In this document: one piece after another, positions 17,982 through 26,051 of the stretch
How the letters are laid out: the number at the start of each line of letters is the position of its first letter
Position numbering within the stretch: the stretch's first letter is position 1
Source: Lachnospiraceae bacterium JLR.KK002
Lineage (GTDB): Bacteria; Bacillota; Clostridia; Lachnospirales; Lachnospiraceae
Direction: 5' to 3'
Assembly: GCA_036941025.1 (NCBI GenBank)
Contig: JAYMNP010000001.1
Location: forward strand, 2,750,501-2,814,500
Length of the DNA: 64,000 bases
The notes under the pieces: generated by a model
Told to the model about the DNA's origin: nothing
The model's database searches: none
Seen by the model: the letters and a program-made list of their open reading frames with translations, nothing else
Position numbers and translations under genes: made by a program

Positions 17982-18817
17982 AAATCTCTCCTTTTCAGCC
18001 AGTCCGAAAAGCAGGAATCCGACAACATTCCAATCCCGTCTAACAGGGCAGTTCTGGCTGCTCCGTAGCCTGCCGCCCGCCCCGCATATTCCAGTGCAAA
18101 TGCCATGCCGAGGGAAGCGGCTGCAGCCGCCAGTATCATTTCCTGCAGCAGGTTGTCTTCCCCGCTCCCGGCGGCATCCTGATTCTGTTCCTTTCTCATT
18201 CCGCGGACTGCCGTATTGCAGGCCCCGGCCACTGCTCCCGCCAGGCAACCGCTTCCCACCATATTCTGACGGAGCCTGCCCTTATGGGGGATTTCCATCC
18301 TGCCCGTTTTCCATAAAATGCAGTCGGATTCTCCCGTTGCCAGATAGACACTGCCGAGCCGGATATCTCCGGTCAGACGTCGGTTCTCCAGGGAATCTAT
18401 ACCCTCTCCGGTCAGCTTTCCCTGCTGAATACTGTACAATTCTGAACGGTTGCCTTTGACAATTCCTTTCCATGGAATCTGAAACAGCTTCCGGACTGCC
18501 TGCTGCCGGAACACAGAGGCTCCGCAGCCCACCGGATCCACCACCGTGGGTTTCTCCTCTTTTGCCGCAGTTTTCAGCGCAGTCTCTGCCGCCGCCAGCT
18601 TCTCCCGGTTCATCTGGCCCAGATTCACCACACATCCATCGGCCTGCATGACAATTTCTTCCATTTCTTCCGGCGCCACTGCCATCAGAGGCCTGGCCCC
18701 CAGAGCCGCAAGACCGTCGGCGCACAAAGGGGCGGAAACCGTATTGGGTATCATATGTATCAGATATTTTCCCCGTCTGATATTTTGGAATATCGCCGCT
18801 ATCTGCTTTCCATCCAT
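17978..18817 (-). CDS. thiM: Hydroxyethylthiazole kinase
   Basis: 279 aa from the ATG at 18817 (GGAGG ten bases upstream). Motifs HMIPNTVSAPLCADGLAALG, PTVVDPVGCGAS and MVGSGCLAGAVAGA are typical; the last carries the catalytic Cys-containing loop. It phosphorylates hydroxyethylthiazole, which ThiW is expected to import. The absence of thiG, thiS, thiF and thiH from the operon fits a salvage-only thiazole branch at this locus. Confidence 0.95.
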   Translation of the reverse strand: MDGKQIAAIFQNIRRGKYLIHMIPNTVSAPLCADGLAALGARPLMAVAPEEMEEIVMQADGCVVNLGQMNREKLAAAETALKTAAKEEKPTVVDPVGCGASVFRQQAVRKLFQIPWKGIVKGNRSELYSIQQGKLTGEGIDSLENRRLTGDIRLGSVYLATGESDCILWKTGRMEIPHKGRLRQNMVGSGCLAGAVAGACNTAVRGMRKEQNQDAAGSGEDNLLQEMILAAAAASLGMAFALEYAGRAAGYGAARTALLDGIGMLSDSCFSDWLKRRDL

Positions 18818-18843
18818 GAATCTGTTTTCCTCCTGTCCGGGTT

Positions 18844-19374
18844 TCACGGCTGCACTTCCTTCAGCATCCCCTGCAGGTACCGCAAGGCTCCGGATTTGTA
18901 CAGAGCTCCCAGAAGAACCGCCGCCAGCATACATCCTCCTACCGTACTAATCAGAAACGGAAGCACATAGGTAAACACTGCGGCTTCTTTATTTCCAAGA
19001 AGAAATGCGGCCACCGGATAACAGAGCATTCCTCCCAGAATCCCGGTACCCAGGATTTCTCCGGCAAAGGCAGTCCAGATTTTTCCGGTCTGCCGGTACA
19101 ATAACGCCCCCAGAAATGCGCCCACCATGCTGCCCGGAAAGGCCAGCAGGCTTCCGGTGCCCAGAAGATTCCGTATCAGGGCTGTGGAAAACGCAAATCC
19201 CACCCCATAGGCCGGCCCCAGAAAAATTCCTGCCAGTACGTTCAGGAGGTGCTGGATGGGAAAACACCTGGAAGCGCCCACGGGAATGGAAAAAGCAGAG
19301 AGGCAGACGCCCAGTGCTGTCATCATTCCTGCCGCCGCCAGTTTCTTTATATTTACATTCACGTTTGCTTTCAT
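18844..19374 (-). CDS. thiW: ThiW, ECF-type thiazole transporter S component
   Basis: 176 aa with five or six hydrophobic helices. The N-terminal KKLAAAGMMTALGVCLSAFS and PIQHLLNVLAGIFLGPAYGV are typical of the ThiW family of energy-coupling-factor substrate-binding subunits. The EcfA/EcfT energising module is not in this window and is presumably shared. Riboswitch control and position next to thiM support uptake of the thiazole precursor. GAGGAGG precedes the ATG. Confidence 0.92.
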   Translation of the reverse strand: MKANVNVNIKKLAAAGMMTALGVCLSAFSIPVGASRCFPIQHLLNVLAGIFLGPAYGVGFAFSTALIRNLLGTGSLLAFPGSMVGAFLGALLYRQTGKIWTAFAGEILGTGILGGMLCYPVAAFLLGNKEAAVFTYVLPFLISTVGGCMLAAVLLGALYKSGALRYLQGMLKEVQP

Positions 19375-19394
19375 TTGCGTCCTCCTCTGTGATG

Positions 19395-20699
19395 TTACAA
19401 AATATCAATGTATTCTCCGGACAGAGCTTTATTCATACTCCGCACGGCACAGAATTTTCCGCACATGGAGCAGGTATCGTCATGTTCCGGTTTCCGGTCT
19501 TCCCGGATTTTCCGGGCAGTTTCCGGGTCCATGGCACATGCCCACTGAGTCTCCCAGTCCAGAGCTCTGCGGGCGTCTGCCATCCGGTCATCCATCTCTC
19601 TGGCTCCCCGGACGCCTTTTGCAATATCTGCCGCATGGGCTGCAATTTTAGAGGCCATAATCCCCTGTTTTACATCTTCCACGTTGGGCAGGGCCAGATG
19701 TTCCGCAGGCGTCACATAGCACAGAAAAGCCGCCCCGTTCTGAGCCGCAATGGCTCCGCCGATGGCAGAGGTGATATGGTCGTAACCCGGTGCAATATCG
19801 GTCACAATGGGCCCCAGCACATAGAAAGGAGCTCCCATACAAATCGTCTGCTGCATTTTCATATTGGCTGCAATCTGGTCCATGGGCATATGTCCGGGCC
19901 CTTCCACCATAACCTGTACGTCTTTTTCCCAGGCCCGTTTCGTCAGTTCTCCCAGACGTACCAGTTCTTCAATCTGGCACACGTCGGAACCGTCTGCCAG
20001 GCAGCCGGGACGGCAGGCGTCTCCCAGAGAAATGGTCACGTCATATTCCCGGCAGATATCCAGGATTTCATCGTAGTATTCATAAAAGGGATTTTCCTCT
20101 CCCGTCATGCACATCCAGGCAAATACCAGGGAACCGCCGCGGGATACTATGTTCATTTTCCGTTTGTGCTTCTTAATCTGTTCAATGGTCTTTCTGGTAA
20201 TTCCGCAGTGCAGGGTTACAAAATCCACCCCGTCTTCCGCATGGAGCCTCACCACATCCACAAAATCCTTTGCGGTAAGGGTGGCCAGGTCGCGCTGATA
20301 GTGAATGACGGAATCGTATACCGGTACTGTGCCAATCATGGCCGGACATTCGGAAGTGAGCTTTCTGCGGAAGGGAATGGTATCGCCGTGAGAAGACAAA
20401 TCCATAATGGCATGGGCGCCCATATGTACAGCCTCCATCACTTTTTCCATTTCCACATTATAGTCCTTGCAATCCCGTGACACGCCCAGATTTACATTTA
20501 TTTTGGTGCGCAGCATGGAGCCTACCCCTTCCGGGTCAATACAGGTGTGGTTCCTGTTGGCGCAGATTACCACTTTTCCCTCTGCCACCAGAGGCATCAG
20601 TTCTTCCGCGGTCATCCGCTCTTTTTCAGCCACCTTTTTCAATTCTTCGGTTGCAATTCCCCTGCGGGCCGCTTCCATCTGTGTTGCAAATTCTCTCAT
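19395..20699 (-). CDS. thiC: Phosphomethylpyrimidine synthase
   Basis: 434 aa, the short form lacking the roughly 150-residue N-terminal extension of the E. coli enzyme. Motifs [54 protein letters not shown] and [20 protein letters not shown] are conserved. The C-terminal iron-sulfur motif reads CSMCGKFC (C-x2-C-x3-C). It is a radical-SAM-type enzyme that rearranges aminoimidazole ribotide into HMP-P. First gene after the TPP riboswitch. Confidence 0.97.
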   Translation of the reverse strand: MREFATQMEAARRGIATEELKKVAEKERMTAEELMPLVAEGKVVICANRNHTCIDPEGVGSMLRTKINVNLGVSRDCKDYNVEMEKVMEAVHMGAHAIMDLSSHGDTIPFRRKLTSECPAMIGTVPVYDSVIHYQRDLATLTAKDFVDVVRLHAEDGVDFVTLHCGITRKTIEQIKKHKRKMNIVSRGGSLVFAWMCMTGEENPFYEYYDEILDICREYDVTISLGDACRPGCLADGSDVCQIEELVRLGELTKRAWEKDVQVMVEGPGHMPMDQIAANMKMQQTICMGAPFYVLGPIVTDIAPGYDHITSAIGGAIAAQNGAAFLCYVTPAEHLALPNVEDVKQGIMASKIAAHAADIAKGVRGAREMDDRMADARRALDWETQWACAMDPETARKIREDRKPEHDDTCSMCGKFCAVRSMNKALSGEYIDIL

Positions 20700-20728
20700 A
20701 TTTTCCTCCTTGATTCAAAATTTCCTTA

Positions 20729-20749
20729 CACGGGGCTGTGCATAAAAAA
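20729..20749 (-). repeat. 21-bp repeat following a terminator (copy 1)
   Basis: CACGGGGCTGTGCATAAAAA and one more A on the + strand, identical to 29529-29549. In both places it is the sequence immediately 3' of a minus-strand terminator hairpin and includes its T-run. Confidence 0.65.
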
Positions 20750-20770
20750 GAGACGCCCGGAGAGCGTCTC
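20744..20770 (-). terminator. Expression-platform terminator of the TPP riboswitch
   Basis: On the minus strand GAGACGCTC and GGGCGTCTC form a stem across a short loop, followed by TTTTTTATG. It lies between the aptamer and the thiC ribosome site, so TPP binding would stop transcription before thiC. Confidence 0.8.
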
Positions 20771-20785
20771 AGAATTTACACATAT

Positions 20786-20912
20786 CTTCCGCTCCCTACG
20801 ACAGTATTAACTGACAGGTTCAAAGAGTCAGGTTTTAACCTTCTCAACCGGGGGAATACATTCGGAACCGGATATTCCTTTCCAAATTTATTCCCGCAGT
20901 CCCTCTGCGTTC
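20786..20912 (-). promoter_or_regulatory. TPP riboswitch (THI element)
   Basis: Read on the minus strand, the pyrophosphate-sensor half TGAACCTGTCAGTTAATACT followed by GTCGTAGGGA matches the THI core (GAACCTG...TAATNC...CGTAGGGA), and CCCGGTTGAGAAGG contains the pyrimidine-sensor TGAGA. A variable P3 arm (GGGAATA/TATTCCC) separates the 5' part. The 5' limit is approximate. Its place before thiC and just upstream of a terminator agrees with a transcriptional off-switch for the whole thi operon. Confidence 0.9.
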
Positions 20913-20926
20913 TCTTATTCTTGTTC

Positions 20927-20955
20927 ATCATATCTGATTTGACCGTATTTGTCAA
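20927..20955 (-). promoter_or_regulatory. Promoter of the thiamine operon
   Basis: On the minus strand TTGACA (20955-20950) and TATGAT (20932-20927) with a 17-bp spacer, ending about 15 bp before the riboswitch. Confidence 0.7.
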
Positions 20956-20984
20956 CCGGTCCGTTTCCATGGGGATTTATATTT

Positions 20985-21070
20985 GTAACAGTTCAGCCAT
21001 CGCCAAAATTATGGACGAATCATGCTCGCATGAATGAGTTCATAATGCCGGCGATGAGGGGAACTGTTAC
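20985..21070 (+). mobile_element. MITE-like palindromic element, copy 3 (short)
   Basis: 86 bp between GTAACAGTTC and GAACTGTTAC. Inside are the stems CATCGCC/GGCGATG and ATTATG/CATAAT; the conserved ACCTGCT hairpin is missing. Flanks TTATATTT and TCATATTC agree at 6 of 8 positions. The right-hand GTTAC supplies the stop codon of the adjacent chemotaxis gene (TAA at 21069-21067). Confidence 0.65.
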
Positions 21071-22005
21071 TCATATTCATCAATAATCGGCGGAATCTGG
21101 GACAGCATGTTGTCCACATCCTCAAACATGGAGCTTTTGGTAGTGCCCAGCTTGCTGGCATAATCAATATGTCCCATAACCTCCTGATATTCTTCTTTCG
21201 TCTGGTCAAAGAATCCGCACAATGTCTGCAGCGCCGTATCTGACTCATCAATTACTCTGGAAATTTCTTCCTGCACATTGGTTGCGCCTTCTGCCGCCTC
21301 CGTAATCTTATCAAACAACTGATAGGTCTCATCCACTTTCCGGATACTCTCGCTCAGTGCCTGCTGAGAGTTATTGATACTGGTATTCAGGCTGTCGGTT
21401 CCCTCCTCCACATCCACAATACTGGAGTCTACCTCTGCTACCAGCTTCTTAATCTGATCCGCCAGTTCCTTTACCTCAACAGCTACCACTGCAAATCCTT
21501 TGCCCTGCTCTCCGGCTCTGGCTGCTTCTATGGAAGCATTCAGGGCCAGTATGTTAGTCTGGTCTGCAATGGTTACAATATTACCGGTGCATTTTTTTAT
21601 CTTCTTTACCGCTTCCAGGAAATCTTCAAAGGTTTTTTCCATATCCTTAAAGTGATTTTCCACCTGGCGGGAACTGTTCTTTAATTCTTCCACTTCACCC
21701 TGGGCCTGGGTCACAGACTGGGCAATCTCGCCTTTCACAGTCTCAAACTGACCGGATACCTGGCCGATACTTGAGAAATTCTGTCCGAAATCCTGAAGCT
21801 GTTCCTGGAAATTCTCGGATTCACTGAGCACTTTTTTAAAAGAATATGTAATTTTATTCAGTTCTCTCAGAGAATCCACTTCTTTCTCTACCAGTTCTTT
21901 CTGGTAGTCTTTCAGATTCTCAATCACATATCCCACCGGATAAAGGCCCTTTTCCTGCTCCTCTTCTTTTTCCATCTGCATCCGGGCGTTTTTCCAATAT
22001 CCCAT
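21067..22005 (-). CDS. Soluble methyl-accepting chemotaxis protein
   Basis: 312 aa with no transmembrane helix or sensor domain. A long coiled coil (about 15-110) precedes the signalling hairpin with tip [25 protein letters not shown] precedes the ATG. It starts 12 bp after the FIST-domain gene, so the FIST protein is the probable ligand-binding partner of this cytoplasmic receptor. The stop codon is provided by the terminal repeat of a MITE-like element, so the natural C-terminus may have been a few residues longer. Confidence 0.92.
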   Translation of the reverse strand: MGYWKNARMQMEKEEEQEKGLYPVGYVIENLKDYQKELVEKEVDSLRELNKITYSFKKVLSESENFQEQLQDFGQNFSSIGQVSGQFETVKGEIAQSVTQAQGEVEELKNSSRQVENHFKDMEKTFEDFLEAVKKIKKCTGNIVTIADQTNILALNASIEAARAGEQGKGFAVVAVEVKELADQIKKLVAEVDSSIVDVEEGTDSLNTSINNSQQALSESIRKVDETYQLFDKITEAAEGATNVQEEISRVIDESDTALQTLCGFFDQTKEEYQEVMGHIDYASKLGTTKSSMFEDVDNMLSQIPPIIDEYE

Positions 22006-22017
22006 GTTCTTCCCCCT

Positions 22018-23073
22018 TTACTCAAATACCACACACGTCATGGACTGGTTGACAAAACGATTGTTGTAATGCTCTCCATATCCCACGAGGCCCGCATGGC
22101 TGCCTAATACTTTCATCTCCTGTAAATATTCCTGCATATAATGGTTGTCGCTGAACAAAAGATACCGGAACAGGCAGTTGATGGAAAATACCGCCGATAC
22201 TCTGGAAAAATCCTTCTGTATGGTCTGTATGGTCTCCCGTACAATACGCCTGTAATCACCCAGTTCCAGCAGAATCAGCACATCGGAATCGTTTACCTGA
22301 CGGAAACATGCCAGGGCATCCCCGTCCACTTCTTTAATGGAAATGATACAGATTTCATCTCCGCTGATTCTTCCAAAGGGATTTTTAAAGGTCTGGGTTG
22401 TAATCTGCTGTTCCGACACATGCAGAATACTCTGGTATACCTGACGGGCAGATTTCCCGTTCAGTTCTCCGATGATATATTTTGCCTTATCTGTTTTGGA
22501 GGCAATAAAACGATACTTCCACACAGGATGATAAATATTTTCCTTATAAGCCTTTACTTTTCCATGCTGATTCTTCACAATGGCATAGGCCACCGCATCT
22601 TTATAAACCCTGCCGTTTGCAGAAACTCTTCCTGCGTCTCCGGTTCCGCCCACCAGGGAAATGTCCTTTTTCTTCAGAACACTGTAAATGGTAGTCAGCA
22701 CACATGCGTCATTACCGGAGCAAAAATCAATGCATATGGTATCATTGCCGGCGCCTTTTACCTTCTCCACATCACGTTCCAGGCGCCGGATATATTTCAC
22801 AGGCATGGTATTCACTTCTTCCAGAACATTGGCGGCAGCTGCAACTCCGTCCTGAAATGCTGCAATTCCCACACCATTTTCCACCACTCTGGTATCATAG
22901 CTCATTCCAATACAGCCAATACTTGGCACACCGGGATAAAGCTCCTCCAGTTCACGCACATGGGCCTCAAACTGTTTATCATTGGACATCAGCATAATGA
23001 ACTGGGGCCCTTTTAAGCCCCGAACCGCTTCCTTCAAATCGCCGCTCTGGCTCATACCAAAAAACTGTTTCAA
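22018..23073 (-). CDS. FIST-domain sensor protein
   Basis: 351 aa from a TTG start at 23073 with GAGGG eight bases upstream. The N-terminal half (QFIMLMSNDKQFEAHVRELE, YPGVPSIGCIGMSYDTRVVE, SLVGGTGDAGR) is FIST_N; the C-terminal half, with GDEICIISIKEVDGDALACF and AVFSINCLFRYLLFSDNHYM, is FIST_C. FIST domains are thought to bind small ligands such as amino acids. Gene order FIST then soluble MCP suggests a two-part intracellular chemosensor. Confidence 0.9.
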   Translation of the reverse strand: MKQFFGMSQSGDLKEAVRGLKGPQFIMLMSNDKQFEAHVRELEELYPGVPSIGCIGMSYDTRVVENGVGIAAFQDGVAAAANVLEEVNTMPVKYIRRLERDVEKVKGAGNDTICIDFCSGNDACVLTTIYSVLKKKDISLVGGTGDAGRVSANGRVYKDAVAYAIVKNQHGKVKAYKENIYHPVWKYRFIASKTDKAKYIIGELNGKSARQVYQSILHVSEQQITTQTFKNPFGRISGDEICIISIKEVDGDALACFRQVNDSDVLILLELGDYRRIVRETIQTIQKDFSRVSAVFSINCLFRYLLFSDNHYMQEYLQEMKVLGSHAGLVGYGEHYNNRFVNQSMTCVVFE

Positions 23074-23130
23074 TGTATTATCCCTCTCTTCCGTAATATA
23101 CCATTATCTTATCCTATCCAGGACAGAAGG

Positions 23131-24402
23131 TCAATCTTTATTCTGTAAAGTTTCCAGCGCTTTCAGCACCTGATTGTCATGCATGGGATTATAGGTTTCG
23201 TCCGTCTGAGACAGGTACTCGTATTCCAGCTCTATATCCGGCTGAATTCCCACATCATGGATGTAATTTCCTTTCGGCGTAAAATATTTTGCCATGGTAA
23301 CTTTTACTGCGCTTCCATCCTCCAGCGGCACAATCGTCTGCACAATCCCTTTTCCAAAGGTGGTGGTTCCTATCAGGGTTCCATACTCATAATCCTTGAT
23401 GGCTCCTGCAAAAATTTCCGAAGCGCTGGCGCTGTTTTCATTAATCAGAACCGCCAGGGGCAGTTCCAGACAGGATTCGTCTGACTTGTAATCGGAACGG
23501 TGTCCGTATTTATCTTCCGTATACACCACAAGGCCTTCCGGCAGAATTTCATCCAGCATGGCGCACACAGTCTGCAGGATACCGCCCGGATTATCCCGCA
23601 AATCCACAATCATGGACTGCATACCCTGTCCCTGAAGATCTTTGATGGCAGCGGAAAACTGTTCGCTGGTGGATTCCGTGAATTCCGAAACCTGAAGAAA
23701 TCCAACCTGGCCCTCCAGCATCTGATATTCCACCGTAGGCACTTCAATCTGGCGCCTTACCACGTCCACCTGAATATGTTCGCTCTCTCCTGCCCGCATA
23801 AGCTCCAGGTGCACCGTACTTCCTTCCTCGCCCTTGATATGAGTCACCAGCTCTGACAGCTCCATGCTGTCCCCCTCAATATCTCCTACTTTCACAATGA
23901 TATCTCCGTCTCTCACCCCTGCTTCCTCGGCAGGGCTTCCCGGATATACATGAAGAATTGTAACAACCCCGGTCTTCAGATTCTGGTTCAGCACAGCGCC
24001 AATCCCATAATAAACTCCCGCAGTGGAATCGTTATAGGAAGCAAATGCCTCTGCTGAAAAATAAGAAGAATAACGGTCTCCCAGACCATCCACCATTCCC
24101 GCATACATGCCTTCCACCATGGCGTCCCGGTCTATCTCGTCATAATAATACTGGTCAATAATATCCGCAATCCGGCCTGCCTTGTCTTCCACCTGCGCTC
24201 CGAAAACAGCATCTCTGCTGCTTTCCTGTGCCTGACTGTCCCCCTGGTTTCTCCTGTTGATTCCGGGCAGAACAAAAAGCCAGATATTCCCTGCAATAAG
24301 GGTTACAACCAGCAGTGTGCCGATTACACCTGCTGCCAGACCCTTTCCAAACCCGGAATTCTTCTTCCTCTCCGGTGATTCAAAATATTCCTGATTGTCC
24401 AT
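23131..24402 (-). CDS. S41 family C-terminal processing peptidase
   Basis: 423 aa. One N-terminal membrane anchor (AAGVIGTLLVVTLIAGNIWL, about 22-45), then a PDZ domain around residues 115-190 (GIGAVLNQNLKTGVVTILHV, GSPAEEAGVRDGDIIVKVGD), then the protease core with catalytic Ser in NENSASASEIFAGAIKDY and Lys in TTTFGKGIVQ. It cleaves extracytoplasmic proteins from their C-terminus. AGGAG precedes the ATG. It follows ftsX by 49 bp, the usual ftsE-ftsX-ctp order of many Firmicutes, suggesting a link to cell-wall hydrolase control. Confidence 0.94.
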   Translation of the reverse strand: MDNQEYFESPERKKNSGFGKGLAAGVIGTLLVVTLIAGNIWLFVLPGINRRNQGDSQAQESSRDAVFGAQVEDKAGRIADIIDQYYYDEIDRDAMVEGMYAGMVDGLGDRYSSYFSAEAFASYNDSTAGVYYGIGAVLNQNLKTGVVTILHVYPGSPAEEAGVRDGDIIVKVGDIEGDSMELSELVTHIKGEEGSTVHLELMRAGESEHIQVDVVRRQIEVPTVEYQMLEGQVGFLQVSEFTESTSEQFSAAIKDLQGQGMQSMIVDLRDNPGGILQTVCAMLDEILPEGLVVYTEDKYGHRSDYKSDESCLELPLAVLINENSASASEIFAGAIKDYEYGTLIGTTTFGKGIVQTIVPLEDGSAVKVTMAKYFTPKGNYIHDVGIQPDIELEYEYLSQTDETYNPMHDNQVLKALETLQNKD

Positions 24403-24451
24403 ATAATTCGTCTCCTGCCATTTATACTAATCTGTCAAGTCAGTCCTATAC

Positions 24452-25360
24452 CTATACCTTCAAATGCTTCCGGATTGTCAGGCGGCTTCCCAGAAATCCA
24501 ATACCAACGCCCAGCACCAGCCCCACCGGAACCAGTGTGGAAAATACCTTATCCACCGGCAGAAACTCCATCATTCCGCTCAGCCACAGAAACTTCTCTC
24601 CCACATAGGAAATAATACTCCGGTACATCCGGTACAGGATTAGCAGCGGCAGCAGAGAACCGATGATTCCGATGAGAATTCCCTCCACAATAAAGGGAGC
24701 CCGTACAAAATAATCGGTGGCGCCGATTAATTTCATAATGGCAATCTCCTCCCGGCGCACTGCAATTCCAATGGTAACGGTGTTGCTGATCAGAAATACT
24801 GCCACGCACAGAAGAATCAGAATCACTCCCGCCGACACATATCCGATTAACCGGTTAAAATCTGTCAGAGTATTTGCCGCCATATCGGAGCTTTTCACCT
24901 CTTTCACACCTTCCAGGGACTGGATATAAGTTACCAGAGACTGCTGCATGGAAATATCATTCATGTAAACCACATAATGGGCGGAATTGGCCAGAGGATT
25001 GTCTTCTGCAAATCCCGCTGCCATGTCCTCGGCGCCTTTGAAATATACTTTCTGGAATTCATCCCAGGCCTGCTCGGCAGACACAAATACCTTCTCCGAT
25101 ACCTCCACCCGCTTGCCAATCTGCACGCCGATTTCATCTATCTGCTCCTGGGTGGCGTCATCTTTGAAAAATACCGTCACAGCAACCCCGGATTCCACTT
25201 CCTGTACCACGCTCTGAAAATTCACCACCACCGAATAGAAGATTCCGAACAGAAAAATACAGGCGGACATGGTGGCAATGGAGGCCAGGGAAAACATTTT
25301 ATTCTTCCAGATATTTCTGGCTCCCTGCCGTAATGTATACCAAAATGTACTAATCCTCAT
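24452..25360 (-). CDS. ftsX: Cell-division ABC transporter permease FtsX
   Basis: 302 aa from the ATG at 25360, overlapping the end of ftsE by 11 bases; the frame is open upstream but inside ftsE. One TM near residues 22-45, an extracellular loop (about 50-170), and three C-terminal TMs with VRREEIAIMKLIGATDYFVR, the FtsX core. With FtsE it activates peptidoglycan hydrolases through its extracellular loop. Confidence 0.95.
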   Translation of the reverse strand: MRISTFWYTLRQGARNIWKNKMFSLASIATMSACIFLFGIFYSVVVNFQSVVQEVESGVAVTVFFKDDATQEQIDEIGVQIGKRVEVSEKVFVSAEQAWDEFQKVYFKGAEDMAAGFAEDNPLANSAHYVVYMNDISMQQSLVTYIQSLEGVKEVKSSDMAANTLTDFNRLIGYVSAGVILILLCVAVFLISNTVTIGIAVRREEIAIMKLIGATDYFVRAPFIVEGILIGIIGSLLPLLILYRMYRSIISYVGEKFLWLSGMMEFLPVDKVFSTLVPVGLVLGVGIGFLGSRLTIRKHLKV

Positions 25361-26033
25361 ATGGGTCACCCATTCGCTCGTCTTCCACGACAACGCCTTT
25401 CCGCATGGTGATGACACGCTTTTTCATCGCCCTGACAATGTCCAGATTATGAGTCACCACCAGAACGGTGGTTCCCCTCTGATTGATTTCCTCCAGCAGT
25501 TTCATAATTTCCCAGGCGTTATGAGCGTCCAGATTTCCCGTGGGCTCGTCTGCCAGAAGGATTTTAGGCTCATTTACCAGTGCTCTGGCTATGGCCACTC
25601 TCTGCTGCTCCCCGCCGGAAATCTCTCTGGGATAAGATTTGTATTTTGCGGCAAGCCCCACCATGGACAGGACTGCCGGCACCTTCCGGCGCATGGTCTT
25701 TACAGGCATTCCGATTGCCCGCTGGGCAAAGGCCACATTTTCGTAGACATTCCTGTCTTTCAGCAGACGGAAATCCTGGAACACCACCCCAATATTCCTG
25801 CGGAATCTGGGAATATCCCTGTGACGGATATTTCCAAGTTTCTGGTTGTTGATGGTGATACTGCCTTTGGTGGGTTCCAGTTCTTTCAGCAGCAGCTTGA
25901 TTAACGTGGATTTTCCGGAACCGCTGTCCCCCACCACAAACACAAACTCTCCCGGTTCAATATACAAACTCACATCATTTAAAGCAGGGATTCCTGCCGA
26001 ATATGCTTTGCTGACATTTTCAAGTTTTATCAT
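25350..26033 (-). CDS. ftsE: Cell-division ATP-binding protein FtsE
   Basis: 227 aa. Walker A GDSGSGKSTLIKLLL, signature ISGGEQQRVAIARAL, Walker B ILLADEPTGNLD, and the H-loop VVTHNLDIV. The RBS AGGAGG is immediately upstream. It forms a complex with FtsX and probably shares a transcript with the regulator gene 18 bp upstream. Confidence 0.97.
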   Translation of the reverse strand: MIKLENVSKAYSAGIPALNDVSLYIEPGEFVFVVGDSGSGKSTLIKLLLKELEPTKGSITINNQKLGNIRHRDIPRFRRNIGVVFQDFRLLKDRNVYENVAFAQRAIGMPVKTMRRKVPAVLSMVGLAAKYKSYPREISGGEQQRVAIARALVNEPKILLADEPTGNLDAHNAWEIMKLLEEINQRGTTVLVVTHNLDIVRAMKKRVITMRKGVVVEDERMGDPYED

Positions 26034-26051
26034 GTAAGCCTCCTGAATCCT

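Noticed and set aside
19005..20480. Long open frame (about 490 codons) on the strand opposite thiC and thiW
   Set aside because: It is antisense to two well-recognised conserved genes, has no plausible start site and shows no domain. Typical shadow frame of GC-rich third positions.
20776..20970. Short open frame across the thiC leader
   Set aside because: It lies entirely over the TPP riboswitch and its promoter, which explain the sequence better.
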